From Umezawaea endophytica (lineage in GTDB: Bacteria; Actinomycetota; Actinomycetes; Mycobacteriales; Pseudonocardiaceae): 64,000 nt of DNA. The notes beneath the pieces were generated by a model. The model made no database searches. It was not told where the DNA came from and saw only the letters and a program-made list of their open reading frames with translations. Positions 40,384-48,883 of this stretch are shown piece by piece (positions within the stretch are counted from its first letter, which is position 1; each line of letters opens with the position of its first letter). The position numbers were made by a program, and so were the translations under genes. The stretch spans positions 16,469-80,468 of the forward strand of contig NZ_JANYMP010000021.1 of the NCBI RefSeq assembly GCF_025061645.1. The letters run 5' to 3'.

Positions 40384-42411
40384 ATGATGGGCAGATTCTC
40401 CTTGTTGGCCCTGGGGACGGCCGCGGTCGTCGCGGCCGGGTTGTTGGTGTCCGCCGGGTCGGCTGTCGCGGCTGGGCCGTCCGCGGCGTTTCGCAAGGTG
40501 TCGGACTGGGGTACCGGGTTTTCCGGGGAGTACACGGTCTTGAACTCCGGGTCCACGACGTTGAGCGGGTGGAAGGTGGAGTTCGACCTGCCAGCGGGTT
40601 CGGCGATCGGGAGTTTCTGGGACGCGGCCATGACGCAGGTGGGCGGGCACTTCACGTTCACCGACAAGGGGTGGAACGGGACGCTCGCGCCTGGGCAGTC
40701 GGCGTCGTTCGGGTTCAACGGGGCGCCCGGTGGGGCGACCGCGGTGCCGTCCGGTTGCAAGCTGAACGGGAAGGCGTGTGACGGCACCACGCCGGAGGAC
40801 GCGGTCGCGCCGTCCGTGCCGCAGAACGTGCGGTCCACGGCGAAGACGGCGAACACGGTGTCGTTGGCGTGGAACGCCTCCACGGACAACGTCGGGGTGA
40901 CGGGCTACGAGGTCTACCGGGGTGGGCTGCCCGCGGCGACGGTGACGGGCACGACCGCGACCGTGGAAGGGCTGGCGCCGGACACGTCGTTCACGTTCAC
41001 CGTGCGCGCCAAGGACGCCGCGGGGAACCTGTCGGCTGCCAGCGCGGCGGTGGTGGTGAAGACCGACGCGGGTGGTCAGCCGCCTGCCGGGTGGCACCCG
41101 TCGTACCTGTCGGTCGGCACCGTCTACGAGCCGTTCGACGGCACGGACCGGTTCTTCACCAAGGTGAAGCCGCGTTTCCCGGCGGGGAAGAACGTCGACT
41201 ACGGGTACCTGTACCTCAACGGCGGCCAGCAGATCGGCGAGTGGAAGTCGCGTGCCGAGCGGCTCGCGGGCAAGAGCAAGGCGAACGGGCTCACGCCGGT
41301 GTTCGTGGTGTACGCCATGGGCGGCAACAGCGATCAGCCGAGCGTGATGTGGTCCAACCTCCAGAGCCCCTCGTACGTGAACCAGGTGTTCGGCGGGTTG
41401 AAGGAGATCGCGCAGACCGCGACGAACATCATGGGGTCGGGCAAGGTCGGGTACGTGATCGAGCCGGACACGCTCGGGTACCTGCTCCAGCAGTACGCGG
41501 CCGGCTACGGCGGCGATCCCGACCGGATGCCCGCGGCGACCAGCGGGGCCTACGACTCCGGCGCGCTGGTGCGCGGCGTGGACCCGGACTTCCCGAACAC
41601 GCTGACCGGGTTCGTGAAGGCGATGAACCACTCGCTGAAGAAGCACACGCCGAACAGCTTCCTGGGCTGGCAGCTCAACCTGTGGGCCGCGTCCGGCGCG
41701 CCGGGCAACGGGATCGTGCACTCCACCGAGGCGTTCGGGTTCGAGGCGGGCAAGCAGCGGATCGTCGACAACGCCCGCGCGAACGCCGGCTTCGCGTTGA
41801 AGGCGGGTGTCGGGTACGCGGCGGAGTTCGTGTCGATCGACAAGTACGGGCTCGACGCGATGTGCGCGGAGCCGAGCCTGGCGGCGGATCCGGCGCGGGC
41901 CACGTGGTTCTGGAACAACGACCTGTGGAACAACTACCTGCTGTTCGCGAAGACGTTGAAGCAGACGTTGTCGTTGCCGGTGGTGCTGTGGCAGGTCCCG
42001 GTCGGCCACATCAACGGCACCACCCGCCCCAGTCCGGCGGAGTACAACGCGTCCGGCACGTTCCCGGCCCTGCCGAACGAGTCGCAGCGGTGCGAGGACT
42101 CCGCGTCGACGTTCTTCTTCGGCGACACGTTCACGGCGACCGGTGGGCGGTTGGAGTACTTCACCCGCAACGAGTGGCGCGATCCGAAGCTGACGGTCAG
42201 CGGCAGCACGGTGACGTGGGGCTCGCACTTCCAGGAGGCGGCGGACGCGGGTGTCGTGTCGATCCTGATGGGCGCGGGTGTCGGCACCGCGACCCGCGGG
42301 GTGCCGCAGCCCGCCAACACCCCCGCCGTGCCGGTGGACGCGCCGACCGACGGGTACTACTGGATCACCCGCGTGCAGGAGTACTACGCGAACCCGGTGC
42401 CGGTGGGCTGA
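40384..42411 (+). CDS. secreted CBM2-FnIII protein with an unassigned C-terminal catalytic-like domain
   Basis: 675 residues. The signal peptide (1 to about 29) is followed by a family 2 carbohydrate-binding module (about 32-130, with SGWKVEFDLPAG and a terminal GCKLNGKAC), a fibronectin type III domain (about 140-225) and a C-terminal domain of about 440 residues. That domain looks like a (beta/alpha)8 enzyme, with acidic-rich strand ends such as YVIEPDTLGYL near residue 360 and VLWQVPVGHING near residue 540, but I cannot place it in a named glycoside hydrolase family. CBM2-FnIII is the usual front half of actinomycete chitinases. The dre site upstream suggests a chitin- or GlcNAc-linked role. 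Confidence 0.75.
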   Translation: MMGRFSLLALGTAAVVAAGLLVSAGSAVAAGPSAAFRKVSDWGTGFSGEYTVLNSGSTTLSGWKVEFDLPAGSAIGSFWDAAMTQVGGHFTFTDKGWNGTLAPGQSASFGFNGAPGGATAVPSGCKLNGKACDGTTPEDAVAPSVPQNVRSTAKTANTVSLAWNASTDNVGVTGYEVYRGGLPAATVTGTTATVEGLAPDTSFTFTVRAKDAAGNLSAASAAVVVKTDAGGQPPAGWHPSYLSVGTVYEPFDGTDRFFTKVKPRFPAGKNVDYGYLYLNGGQQIGEWKSRAERLAGKSKANGLTPVFVVYAMGGNSDQPSVMWSNLQSPSYVNQVFGGLKEIAQTATNIMGSGKVGYVIEPDTLGYLLQQYAAGYGGDPDRMPAATSGAYDSGALVRGVDPDFPNTLTGFVKAMNHSLKKHTPNSFLGWQLNLWAASGAPGNGIVHSTEAFGFEAGKQRIVDNARANAGFALKAGVGYAAEFVSIDKYGLDAMCAEPSLAADPARATWFWNNDLWNNYLLFAKTLKQTLSLPVVLWQVPVGHINGTTRPSPAEYNASGTFPALPNESQRCEDSASTFFFGDTFTATGGRLEYFTRNEWRDPKLTVSGSTVTWGSHFQEAADAGVVSILMGAGVGTATRGVPQPANTPAVPVDAPTDGYYWITRVQEYYANPVPVG

Positions 42412-42496
42412 CCGGCACGACCGCGTAGCGAGTGGCCTCCGAGTCGCGATCTACCCAGGGGCGGGACGGCCGCCCCGTCGACGCCGAGGAGGGCGC

Positions 42497-43333
42497 ATGT
42501 CCTGGTTACCCAGGCTGGTCGCGGTGGTCGCCGCGCTGGGGTTGGTCCTGTCCGGAACCGCGTACGCGGCGGACAACCCGATGTCGGTGGTCTCCACACC
42601 CACGACCGGGGCGGGTGTGGAGGTCGGTGTCCCGCTGCTGATCACCGGTATCGCCCACAACGGTGAGGCGGGAGGGATCGTGTCCGTCGAGCTGAGCGTG
42701 GACGGCGGGGACACGTGGTTCGAGGTGGGCACGACCGAGAGCTGGCGCTACACCTACACGCCACCGGAAGCCGGTGACGTGACGATCGTGAGCCGGGCGT
42801 CCACCGCGTCCACGACCGGGGCGTGGACCAGTCCGATCACGGTGCACGTCGGCGGTGCGGCGACTCCGCTACCGGTCCTCTGCTCGTGCTACTTCCAACT
42901 ACCGGACGGGGTGGTGGTCAACGACCAGGACGCGGAGGCGGTCGAGCTGGGGATGCGGACGAGGTTCGACCGGAACGGCTCGGTGACCGGGATCGCCTTC
43001 CGCCGCGGCACCTACCCCGGCCCGGTGACCGCACGGGTGTGGTCGGGCGCGGGTGACCTGCTGGCCGAGAAGGTCGCCACCGGCACGCGGATCCTGTTCG
43101 ACGCACCGGTTCCCGTGACCGCCGGGGCGGACTACGTCGTGTCGTACTACACGCCCGCGGGCGGTTACGCGTCGACGGAGGACTTCTTCACCGGCACGGT
43201 CGTCTCGACGCCGTTCTCCGCGCCTCACAACGGGGTGAGCGGTGCGGGTGTCTACCACTACGGGGACGGCGGCGGGTTCCCGACGGACACCTGGCACGAC
43301 AGCAACTACTGGGTCGCGCCGTACTTCCAGTAG
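42497..43333 (+). CDS. secreted DUF4082-domain protein
   Basis: 278 residues. Signal peptide 1 to about 25 (ending TAYAAD), then an Ig-like domain (about 28-120, GGIVSVELSVDGGDTWFEVG) and a C-terminal DUF4082 domain (about 130-278, with YVVSYYTPAGGYA and NYWVAPYF). DUF4082 occurs in extracellular carbohydrate-related proteins; no catalytic residues are known. The ATG at 42497 has GAGGAGGGCGC just upstream. It shares direction with the CBM2 protein but has its own 85-base leader. Confidence 0.8.
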   Translation: MSWLPRLVAVVAALGLVLSGTAYAADNPMSVVSTPTTGAGVEVGVPLLITGIAHNGEAGGIVSVELSVDGGDTWFEVGTTESWRYTYTPPEAGDVTIVSRASTASTTGAWTSPITVHVGGAATPLPVLCSCYFQLPDGVVVNDQDAEAVELGMRTRFDRNGSVTGIAFRRGTYPGPVTARVWSGAGDLLAEKVATGTRILFDAPVPVTAGADYVVSYYTPAGGYASTEDFFTGTVVSTPFSAPHNGVSGAGVYHYGDGGGFPTDTWHDSNYWVAPYFQ

Positions 43334-43341
43334 TGGTCCGG

Positions 43342-43370
43342 GCGGTCCCGGACACGACGTCCGGGACCGC
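43342..43370 (+). terminator. hairpin terminator
   Basis: GCGGTCCCGGAC (43342-43353) and GTCCGGGACCGC (43359-43370) are perfectly complementary with a five-base loop. It lies eight bases after the DUF4082 stop. Confidence 0.8.
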
Positions 43371-43399
43371 TCCCCCACGCGTCGGCGGCTGGCACCGCC

Positions 43400-43411
43400 T
43401 AGCCTCGGGGC
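43400..43411 (+). promoter_or_regulatory. putative leaderless promoter -10
   Basis: TAGCCT (43400-43405) lies six bases before the ATG at 43412, and no ribosome site is visible. The pattern fits a leaderless transcript. Confidence 0.45.
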
Positions 43412-44254
43412 ATGCTGCTGCTCGTTCCCGCCGATCCCCTGCGCCCGAGACGTCCCGACGAGCACTTCGCGGCGGAGGCGCGGGCCGCGCGCGAGGCCGG
43501 GGTGGTGGTCGCGGTGGTCGACCACGACGTGCTGGCCCGCGGTGGTGACGTGGACCGGGCCGTCGCCGGGGTGCCCGCGGACGAGGACGCGGTGTACCGG
43601 GGGTGGATGCTGCGCGCCGAGCACTACGCCGGGTTCGTCGGGGCGTTGGCGCGGCGGGGTGCCGTGGCGCGCACCAGCGCCGAGCAGTACCGGCGGGCGC
43701 ACGAGCTGCCGGGCTGGTGGGCGGACCTGGCCGAGGTGACGCCGGAGGCGGTGTGGACCTCGGGGCCGGACCGGGCGGGGTTCGACGTGGCCCGGCGCGA
43801 GCTGGGCGCCGGGCCCGCCGTGCTGCGCGACTACACCAAGTCCGTGAAGCACCACTGGCACGAGGCCGCGTTCATCCCGGAACTGGCGGACGGCGACGCG
43901 GCGTGGGCGGTGGCCCGGCGGTTCCTGGAGCTGCGCGACGACGAGTTCACCGGTGGGTTCGTGCTGCGGCGGTTCGAGGAGTTCACGGCGGCCGAGGTCC
44001 GGACGTGGTGGGTCGGCGGGGAGTGCGTGCTCGTCGGCGCGCACCCGGACACGCCGCACGACGTGGTCGGGACGCCGTCGGTGGAGGCGGTGGCACCGGT
44101 GGTCGCGAAGTCCGGGTTGCCGTTCGTGACGGTCGACCTCGTCCTGCGCGCCGACGGCGTGTGGCGGGTCGTCGAGCTGGGTGACGGCCAGGTGAGCGAC
44201 CGGCCGGTCACGCTGGCGCCGGAGGCGTTGGTGGCGGCGCTGTTCGCGCGGTGA
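43412..44254 (+). CDS. ATP-grasp protein of the R2K type
   Basis: 280 residues. The C-terminal half has the R2K ATP-grasp pattern: LRDYTKSVKHHW (arginine and two lysines) near residues 138-149, FVLRRFEEF near 184, and VTVDLVLRADGVWRVVELGDGQVSD near 235-258 with metal-binding acidic residues. ATP-grasp enzymes join a carboxylate to an amine or thiol; members of this clade occur in phage and in peptide-modification contexts. Here it stands alone and the substrate is unknown. Confidence 0.7.
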   Translation: MLLLVPADPLRPRRPDEHFAAEARAAREAGVVVAVVDHDVLARGGDVDRAVAGVPADEDAVYRGWMLRAEHYAGFVGALARRGAVARTSAEQYRRAHELPGWWADLAEVTPEAVWTSGPDRAGFDVARRELGAGPAVLRDYTKSVKHHWHEAAFIPELADGDAAWAVARRFLELRDDEFTGGFVLRRFEEFTAAEVRTWWVGGECVLVGAHPDTPHDVVGTPSVEAVAPVVAKSGLPFVTVDLVLRADGVWRVVELGDGQVSDRPVTLAPEALVAALFAR

Positions 44255-44258
44255 CGGG

Positions 44259-44840
44259 TCAGGCGGCCGTCCAGCGCGGGTCGCGGCCGGTGTAGGCGAT
44301 CACGCGGTCGAGTTGGGGGGCGTCGGCGGGGATCGGTACGGCTGGGCCGAAGGGGCCGCTGGGGTCGCCGTTGGGTTGTGGGGTGACGAGGGGTTCGAGG
44401 ACGTCGAGCGACGGCTGGTCGCAGGTGAAGGGTTGGTCGGTGGCGCGGGCGAGGTCCCAGCCGTGGACGACGACCTCGTCGAGGGCGAACCTGCCCATGA
44501 CGGCGGCGGGGAGCGTGACGCCGCCCGCCTGGGTGTCGCCGTCCCACGCGGTGGGCTCGGCCCAGGCGGCGGCCAGCGCCTCCAGGCGGGCGGGGACGCG
44601 GGTGCGCCAGTCCGGGCCGAGGTTGGCCGCGCCGGGGGCCGGGGCCGCGGTGGTCTGGTCGCCGAAGTCCTTGGTGGCGGCGGCGGTGAAGGCCTGGGCG
44701 AAGTTGTCGATGTGGTCGATCAGGTCGCCGACGGTGTACTCGGTGCACGGGGTGCGGGCGGTGAGCTGGGCGTCGGTCACGCCCGCCAGCAGGGTCGCCA
44801 GCCGGCGGACGGCGGGGCTGAAGTCGATCAGGTCGGTCAC
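44259..44840 (-). CDS. TIGR03086-family metal-binding protein (DinB/mycothiol-dependent fold)
   Basis: 193 residues. It has the DinB-like four-helix pattern with metal ligands typical of the TIGR03086 family: TPCTEYTVGDLIDHIDN near residue 30-46 and HGWDLARATDQ near 128-138. Members are related to mycothiol-dependent maleylpyruvate isomerase. Start at 44840. It converges on the R2K gene with a four-base gap. Confidence 0.75.
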   Translation of the reverse strand: MTDLIDFSPAVRRLATLLAGVTDAQLTARTPCTEYTVGDLIDHIDNFAQAFTAAATKDFGDQTTAAPAPGAANLGPDWRTRVPARLEALAAAWAEPTAWDGDTQAGGVTLPAAVMGRFALDEVVVHGWDLARATDQPFTCDQPSLDVLEPLVTPQPNGDPSGPFGPAVPIPADAPQLDRVIAYTGRDPRWTAA

Positions 44841-44919
44841 GGGGGCTCCAATCGTCGCGGTCTTCCGGTGGTAGACCGCGACGGGCGGGGAAAGTCATCG
44901 GTCGGGCGACGGCGGGTGG

Positions 44920-45456
44920 TCAGCCCTCGTGGAGGGCGGCGAGTCGGGGCAGCCTCCTGGCCATCTCGGCCTGGTCGTCGAAGTCGAAGCCCCAGTCGGG
45001 GTCCAGGTCGGGGTAGCTGATCGTGCCCGAGTCCGGCGGCAGCTCTGCGCCGGTGGCCTTGACGTGCGCGTTCCAGGCGATGCCGAGCACGTCCTCGCCC
45101 TCCACCTCGTCGCCCTCCCCCGCGGCGGCGATGACGGCGGGGACGTCGGCCAGCGAGTCGGGGTCGGCCACCACCCGGTCGTGCACCTCGCGGCCCTGGG
45201 CGACCAGCCAGCCGCGGAAGTAGTCGAAGCCGTCGTCGGAGCAGCCGCCGTTGATCAGGTACGCCGCCGCCCACAGGGGGTTGCGGTACGAACCGGCCAT
45301 GATCTCCCAGAAGACCTGGTAGGCGGCGACGATCTCCTCGGGCGGGTAGGTGGCGAGCAGCGCGCTCGCCTCGGCGGCGACCGCCTCCGCGTCGGAGGGG
45401 TCGGCTGCTCGGGCACGGGCGGCCTCGATCAGCGCCCAGAACCGGTCGATGTCCAT
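44920..45456 (-). CDS. DUF4240 protein
   Basis: 178 residues. The DUF4240 pattern is clear: MDIDRFWALIEAARA at the start, then AYQVFWEIMAGSYRNPLWAAAYLINGGCSDDGFDYFRGW near residues 45-85. The family is uncharacterised and soluble. The ATG at 45456 is chosen over the longer frame because family members begin with this sequence. Confidence 0.8.
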   Translation of the reverse strand: MDIDRFWALIEAARARAADPSDAEAVAAEASALLATYPPEEIVAAYQVFWEIMAGSYRNPLWAAAYLINGGCSDDGFDYFRGWLVAQGREVHDRVVADPDSLADVPAVIAAAGEGDEVEGEDVLGIAWNAHVKATGAELPPDSGTISYPDLDPDWGFDFDDQAEMARRLPRLAALHEG

Positions 45457-45477
45457 GGCGGTGAGTGTGCCGGAGGG

Positions 45478-45506
45478 GTCCGACAAAAAACCGCGGACCG
45501 GTCCCA
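45478..45506 (-). terminator. possible rho-independent terminator with T-tract
   Basis: On the minus strand GGTCCG and CGGACC flank a loop holding a run of six T (45490-45485), and GGACCGGTCC lies just upstream. It follows the OmpR-type regulator stop at 45523. T-tracts are rare in this window, which supports the call. Confidence 0.4.
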
Positions 45507-45522
45507 GACCACCACCCACCGG

Positions 45523-46191
45523 CTAACCGTCCGGGTCCCCGACGCGGTAGCCGACGCCCGCGGTGGTGAAGACGACCGGTGGGGCACCGAGTTTGCGGCG
45601 CAGGCGGCCGATCGTGACGGTCACGGTGTTGGTGAACGGGTCGGCGTGCTCGTCCCAGACCTGTTCCAGCAGGGCTTCGGCGCTGAGGTGGGCCGGGGCC
45701 GCGTGGAGCAGGGCCTCCAGGACCGCGAACTCCTTCACTGACAGGTCGAGGCGCGTGCCGTCGCGGGTCGCCGTGCGGCGGACCGGGTCCAGTTCGACGC
45801 CCGCCGCGCGCAGCGTCCGCCCCAGCGCGGACGGGCGGCGGCGGGCCAGGGAGCGTACGCGCAGCACCAACTCGGGGAAGTGGAAGGGTTTCGCCAGGTA
45901 GTCGTCGGCGCCGAGGGTGAGGCCGCTGACCCGGTCGCCGGGCGACCCGGCGGCGGTCAGCATCAGCACCATCGCGCGGTCGTCCCGTTCGGTGATCATC
46001 TGGCACAGGACGTCGCCGTGCACGCCCGGCAGGTCGCGGTCGAGCACGACGACGTCGTAGGCGTTGACGTCCAGCTTGGCCGCGGCGACCAGGCCGTCGT
46101 GGGCGATGTCGACCGCCATCCCCTGGTCCCGCAGGCCTTCCGCGACGACGGCGGCCAGCGCCCGCGCGTCCTCCACCACCAGGACCCTCAT
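45523..46191 (-). CDS. OmpR-family response regulator
   Basis: 222 residues. The receiver domain has VVED, the phosphoacceptor Asp in VVVLDRDLPG near residue 51, and AKPF. The winged-helix C-terminal domain contains LSVKEFAVLEALLHA and VTIGRLRRKLG. The ATG overlaps the kinase stop? In gene order the regulator comes first: the kinase gene at 46188 lies upstream on the minus strand and its stop overlaps this ATG (ATGA), so kinase and regulator are co-translated. Confidence 0.9.
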   Translation of the reverse strand: MRVLVVEDARALAAVVAEGLRDQGMAVDIAHDGLVAAAKLDVNAYDVVVLDRDLPGVHGDVLCQMITERDDRAMVLMLTAAGSPGDRVSGLTLGADDYLAKPFHFPELVLRVRSLARRRPSALGRTLRAAGVELDPVRRTATRDGTRLDLSVKEFAVLEALLHAAPAHLSAEALLEQVWDEHADPFTNTVTVTIGRLRRKLGAPPVVFTTAGVGYRVGDPDG

Positions 46192-47264
46192 GGCAGCGAC
46201 AGGGTGACGCGCAGGCCGCCTTCGGGCAACGCGAGCAGGTCGAGCCTGCCGCCGTGCGCGCCCGCGATGGCCGATACGATCGACAGGCCGAGGCCGCTGC
46301 CGGTGTCCGACCCCGTGCGGTCGGCCCCGAGCCGCTGGAACGGCTGGGCGAGCCGGGCGACGTGGTCCGGGTCGAGCACGGGGCCGCCGGTCTCGACGAC
46401 GAGCCGCGCGCCGGTCCCGGCCGTGACGCGGATCCAGCCGCCGTCGACGTTGTGCACGACGGCGTTGTCCACGACGTTCTCCACCATGCGGGCCAGCAGG
46501 GCCGCGTTGCCGACCGCGGGTGCCGCGCCGGTGACCCCGCTGACGTCCAGCACGAGTCCCTTGGCGGACAAGGCCTCGGCACGCGCGGCGAGGGCGTCGG
46601 AGGCGAACTCCGCGAGCGAGACCCGGACGCGGTCGGCGAGCACGCCGTGCTGCGCGCGGGCCAGGACGAGCAGGCCCTCCAACAGGTCGTCCACCCGGTC
46701 CAGTTCGGTGCGCAACCGGCCGGCCAGCGCGACGGTCTGCGCCTGCGGCTCGGGTTTCGCCACGGCCACGTCCAGCGACGCCCGCATCGTGGCGAGCGGG
46801 GTGCGCAACTCGTGCGAGGTGTGCGCGATGAACCGGCGCTGCGCGGAGAACGAGGTCTCCAGCCGTTCCAGCAGGCCGTCGATGGTGTCCGCCAGGTCCT
46901 TCACCTCGTCGGCCGGGCCCGGCGCGGCCAGCCGCTCGTGCAGGCTGTCGGCGGTGATCCGGCGCGTCGCCGCCGTGATCGACAGCAGTGGTCGCAGCAC
47001 CCGTCCGGCGGCGACCTTGCCCAGCAGCACGGACAGCACGGCCATCACCGCGAGCGCGAGCAGCGAACCCACCAGGAGTTGGCGCCCCCACACCTCTTCC
47101 GGCAGCGGGGGCGCGATCCCCGACCCGGCGGGCACGGACACCTTCCCACCCGACAGCGCGTAGGTCAGCGCCAGCAGCCCGATCCCCGAGGCGAGGAACA
47201 GCACGGCGTACAGCACCGTGAAGCGCGCCCGCACCCGCAGCGCCGGGTGTCGTGGTTGGTCCAT
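46188..47264 (-). CDS. OmpR-system sensor histidine kinase
   Basis: 358 residues. Two transmembrane helices (about 15-35 and 62-82) enclose a 25-residue extracytoplasmic loop, followed by HAMP, then HisKA with the phosphoacceptor in AHTSHELRTPLATM and an ATPase domain with N box ENVVDNAVVHN and G box TGSGLGLSIVSAIA. The ATG at 47264 is chosen over the longer frame. It is divergent from the membrane protein at 47351 (86 bases), the likely regulated gene. Confidence 0.9.
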   Translation of the reverse strand: MDQPRHPALRVRARFTVLYAVLFLASGIGLLALTYALSGGKVSVPAGSGIAPPLPEEVWGRQLLVGSLLALAVMAVLSVLLGKVAAGRVLRPLLSITAATRRITADSLHERLAAPGPADEVKDLADTIDGLLERLETSFSAQRRFIAHTSHELRTPLATMRASLDVAVAKPEPQAQTVALAGRLRTELDRVDDLLEGLLVLARAQHGVLADRVRVSLAEFASDALAARAEALSAKGLVLDVSGVTGAAPAVGNAALLARMVENVVDNAVVHNVDGGWIRVTAGTGARLVVETGGPVLDPDHVARLAQPFQRLGADRTGSDTGSGLGLSIVSAIAGAHGGRLDLLALPEGGLRVTLSLP

Positions 47265-47350
47265 GCGCCCAGGATGCCCCGCCGCACCTAACAGCGGGGT
47301 GACAGCGCCGGTTCGGGCCGTGTCACCGCCCGCTCCGTAGAACTCCCGCC

Positions 47351-48862
47351 ATGACAACCACACCCTGGAGCGAGTTCCGCGCCCGTGGCCGGATCGCCGT
47401 CGCCGCCGCCGCCACCGTGCTCGCCGTCCTACCGGGACTGGTGCTCGCGTTCGCCGACCGGTCGTCGTGCAGCGCCGGGGAGGTCGAGGTCGAGTGCCCC
47501 ACCGACCCCGTCGGTCCCCAGGGCACCTCGGTGAGCGACCGGTTCACCTTCGCGCACCGGCCGTTGGGCCGCGAGGGGACCATCACCGCCCGGCTGACGT
47601 CGATGACCGGCGTCATCACCTACCCGCCGCCGAACCACGACGAGATCGTCGACGGCCTCGTGCCGTGGGCGAAGGCCGGTCTCGTCATCAAGGACGGCAC
47701 CGCGCCCGGCTCGTCCTACGCCGCGCTGGTGATGACCGGTGAGCACGGCGTGCGGATGCAGCACGACTATATCCACGACACCGCGGGCAGCCCCGGTCCG
47801 CTGTCGGCGCCGCGCTGGCTGCGCCTGACCCGCTCGGGCGACGTCGTCACCGGCGAGGAGTCGGCCGACGGGCGGCGGTGGACGACCGTCGGCACCGCCG
47901 CGCTGCCGGGGCTCCCGGAGACCGTGCGGGTCGGGCTGCTCGTGACCTCGCCCGGCAACCTGACGCTCGTGCCGACCGGGCTCGGGGCCAGTGCCGGGCA
48001 GAGCCGCTTCACCCAGGCCACCGGTGTGTTCGACGGCGTCGAGGTGGACGGAGCCCCCGTCACCGGCTGGACCGGCACGCAGGTCGGGGAGTCGGGCACC
48101 ACGGACTGGGAGAAGGACCACCGGGCCGCGGGCGTCGTCGAGTCGGGCGGAACGGTGACCGTCAGCGGCTCCGGCGACGTCTCCCCCGCCGCGACCGTGG
48201 GCGGTCGGTCGCCGGAGGGCCTGCTCGTCGGGTTGGTCCTCGGGCTGCTGGTGCTGGCCGTCGTGGCCGCGCGGTTCGCTCCGCGGAACGACCCCGGCGC
48301 GCTGCCGGGCCGGGCAGTCGTGGTCGGTGCGGTCTCGTTCCTCTCCGGACTGGTCGCCGCCGCGGTGGTGATCCCGGTGGGCTCGGCGATCCTGCGCGCC
48401 AACGGCGGGGCCCTCGTCCCCGTGCCGCTGCTCGTGGAGCTGCGGGTCGTCGTCGGGGTGGGCGTGCTGGCCGCCGCTGTGTCCGTCCTCACACTCGCGT
48501 TGAGCACGGTGCTGCGCCGGGCGTGGGCGGCCGTGCTGGTGGTGGTCGGGGCGGTGTTGCTGCCCTACGCGATGGGTGTCCTGCCGTTGCTGCCCGACGA
48601 GGTGTCCCGCTGGCTGCTGCGCGTCACCCCCGCCGCGGGCTTCGCCGTCCAGCAGACCGCGGAGGAGTTTCCGCAGGTCGTGGCCCACTACGTGCCCGCG
48701 ATGGGCTACTACCCACTGCCGTGGTGGGCGGGTGTGCTGGTGCTGCTCGCGTGGACGGGCGGCGTGGTCCGGGTCGCGCTCGGCAGGGGTGGGCGCCGCG
48801 CGGATCGGGAAGCCCCCGCTGCCCGTTCGTACACTTTTCAAGATCCATTTCAACCGTCTTGA
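47351..48862 (+). CDS. membrane protein with extracytoplasmic DUF1349-like domain
   Basis: 503 residues. One N-terminal helix is followed by an extracytoplasmic domain of about 230 residues with a concanavalin-like strand pattern (GLVIKDGTAPGSSYAALVMT, SPRWLRL-like turns, ADGRRW), resembling DUF1349. The C-terminal half has about six transmembrane helices like a solvent-exposed ABC-2-type permease. No ATPase is encoded beside it. It is divergent from an OmpR-type two-component system that may control it. The ATG at 47351 is used. Confidence 0.55.
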   Translation: MTTTPWSEFRARGRIAVAAAATVLAVLPGLVLAFADRSSCSAGEVEVECPTDPVGPQGTSVSDRFTFAHRPLGREGTITARLTSMTGVITYPPPNHDEIVDGLVPWAKAGLVIKDGTAPGSSYAALVMTGEHGVRMQHDYIHDTAGSPGPLSAPRWLRLTRSGDVVTGEESADGRRWTTVGTAALPGLPETVRVGLLVTSPGNLTLVPTGLGASAGQSRFTQATGVFDGVEVDGAPVTGWTGTQVGESGTTDWEKDHRAAGVVESGGTVTVSGSGDVSPAATVGGRSPEGLLVGLVLGLLVLAVVAARFAPRNDPGALPGRAVVVGAVSFLSGLVAAAVVIPVGSAILRANGGALVPVPLLVELRVVVGVGVLAAAVSVLTLALSTVLRRAWAAVLVVVGAVLLPYAMGVLPLLPDEVSRWLLRVTPAAGFAVQQTAEEFPQVVAHYVPAMGYYPLPWWAGVLVLLAWTGGVVRVALGRGGRRADREAPAARSYTFQDPFQPS

Positions 48863-48883
48863 TCGTTCATCCGTATTACGGGA

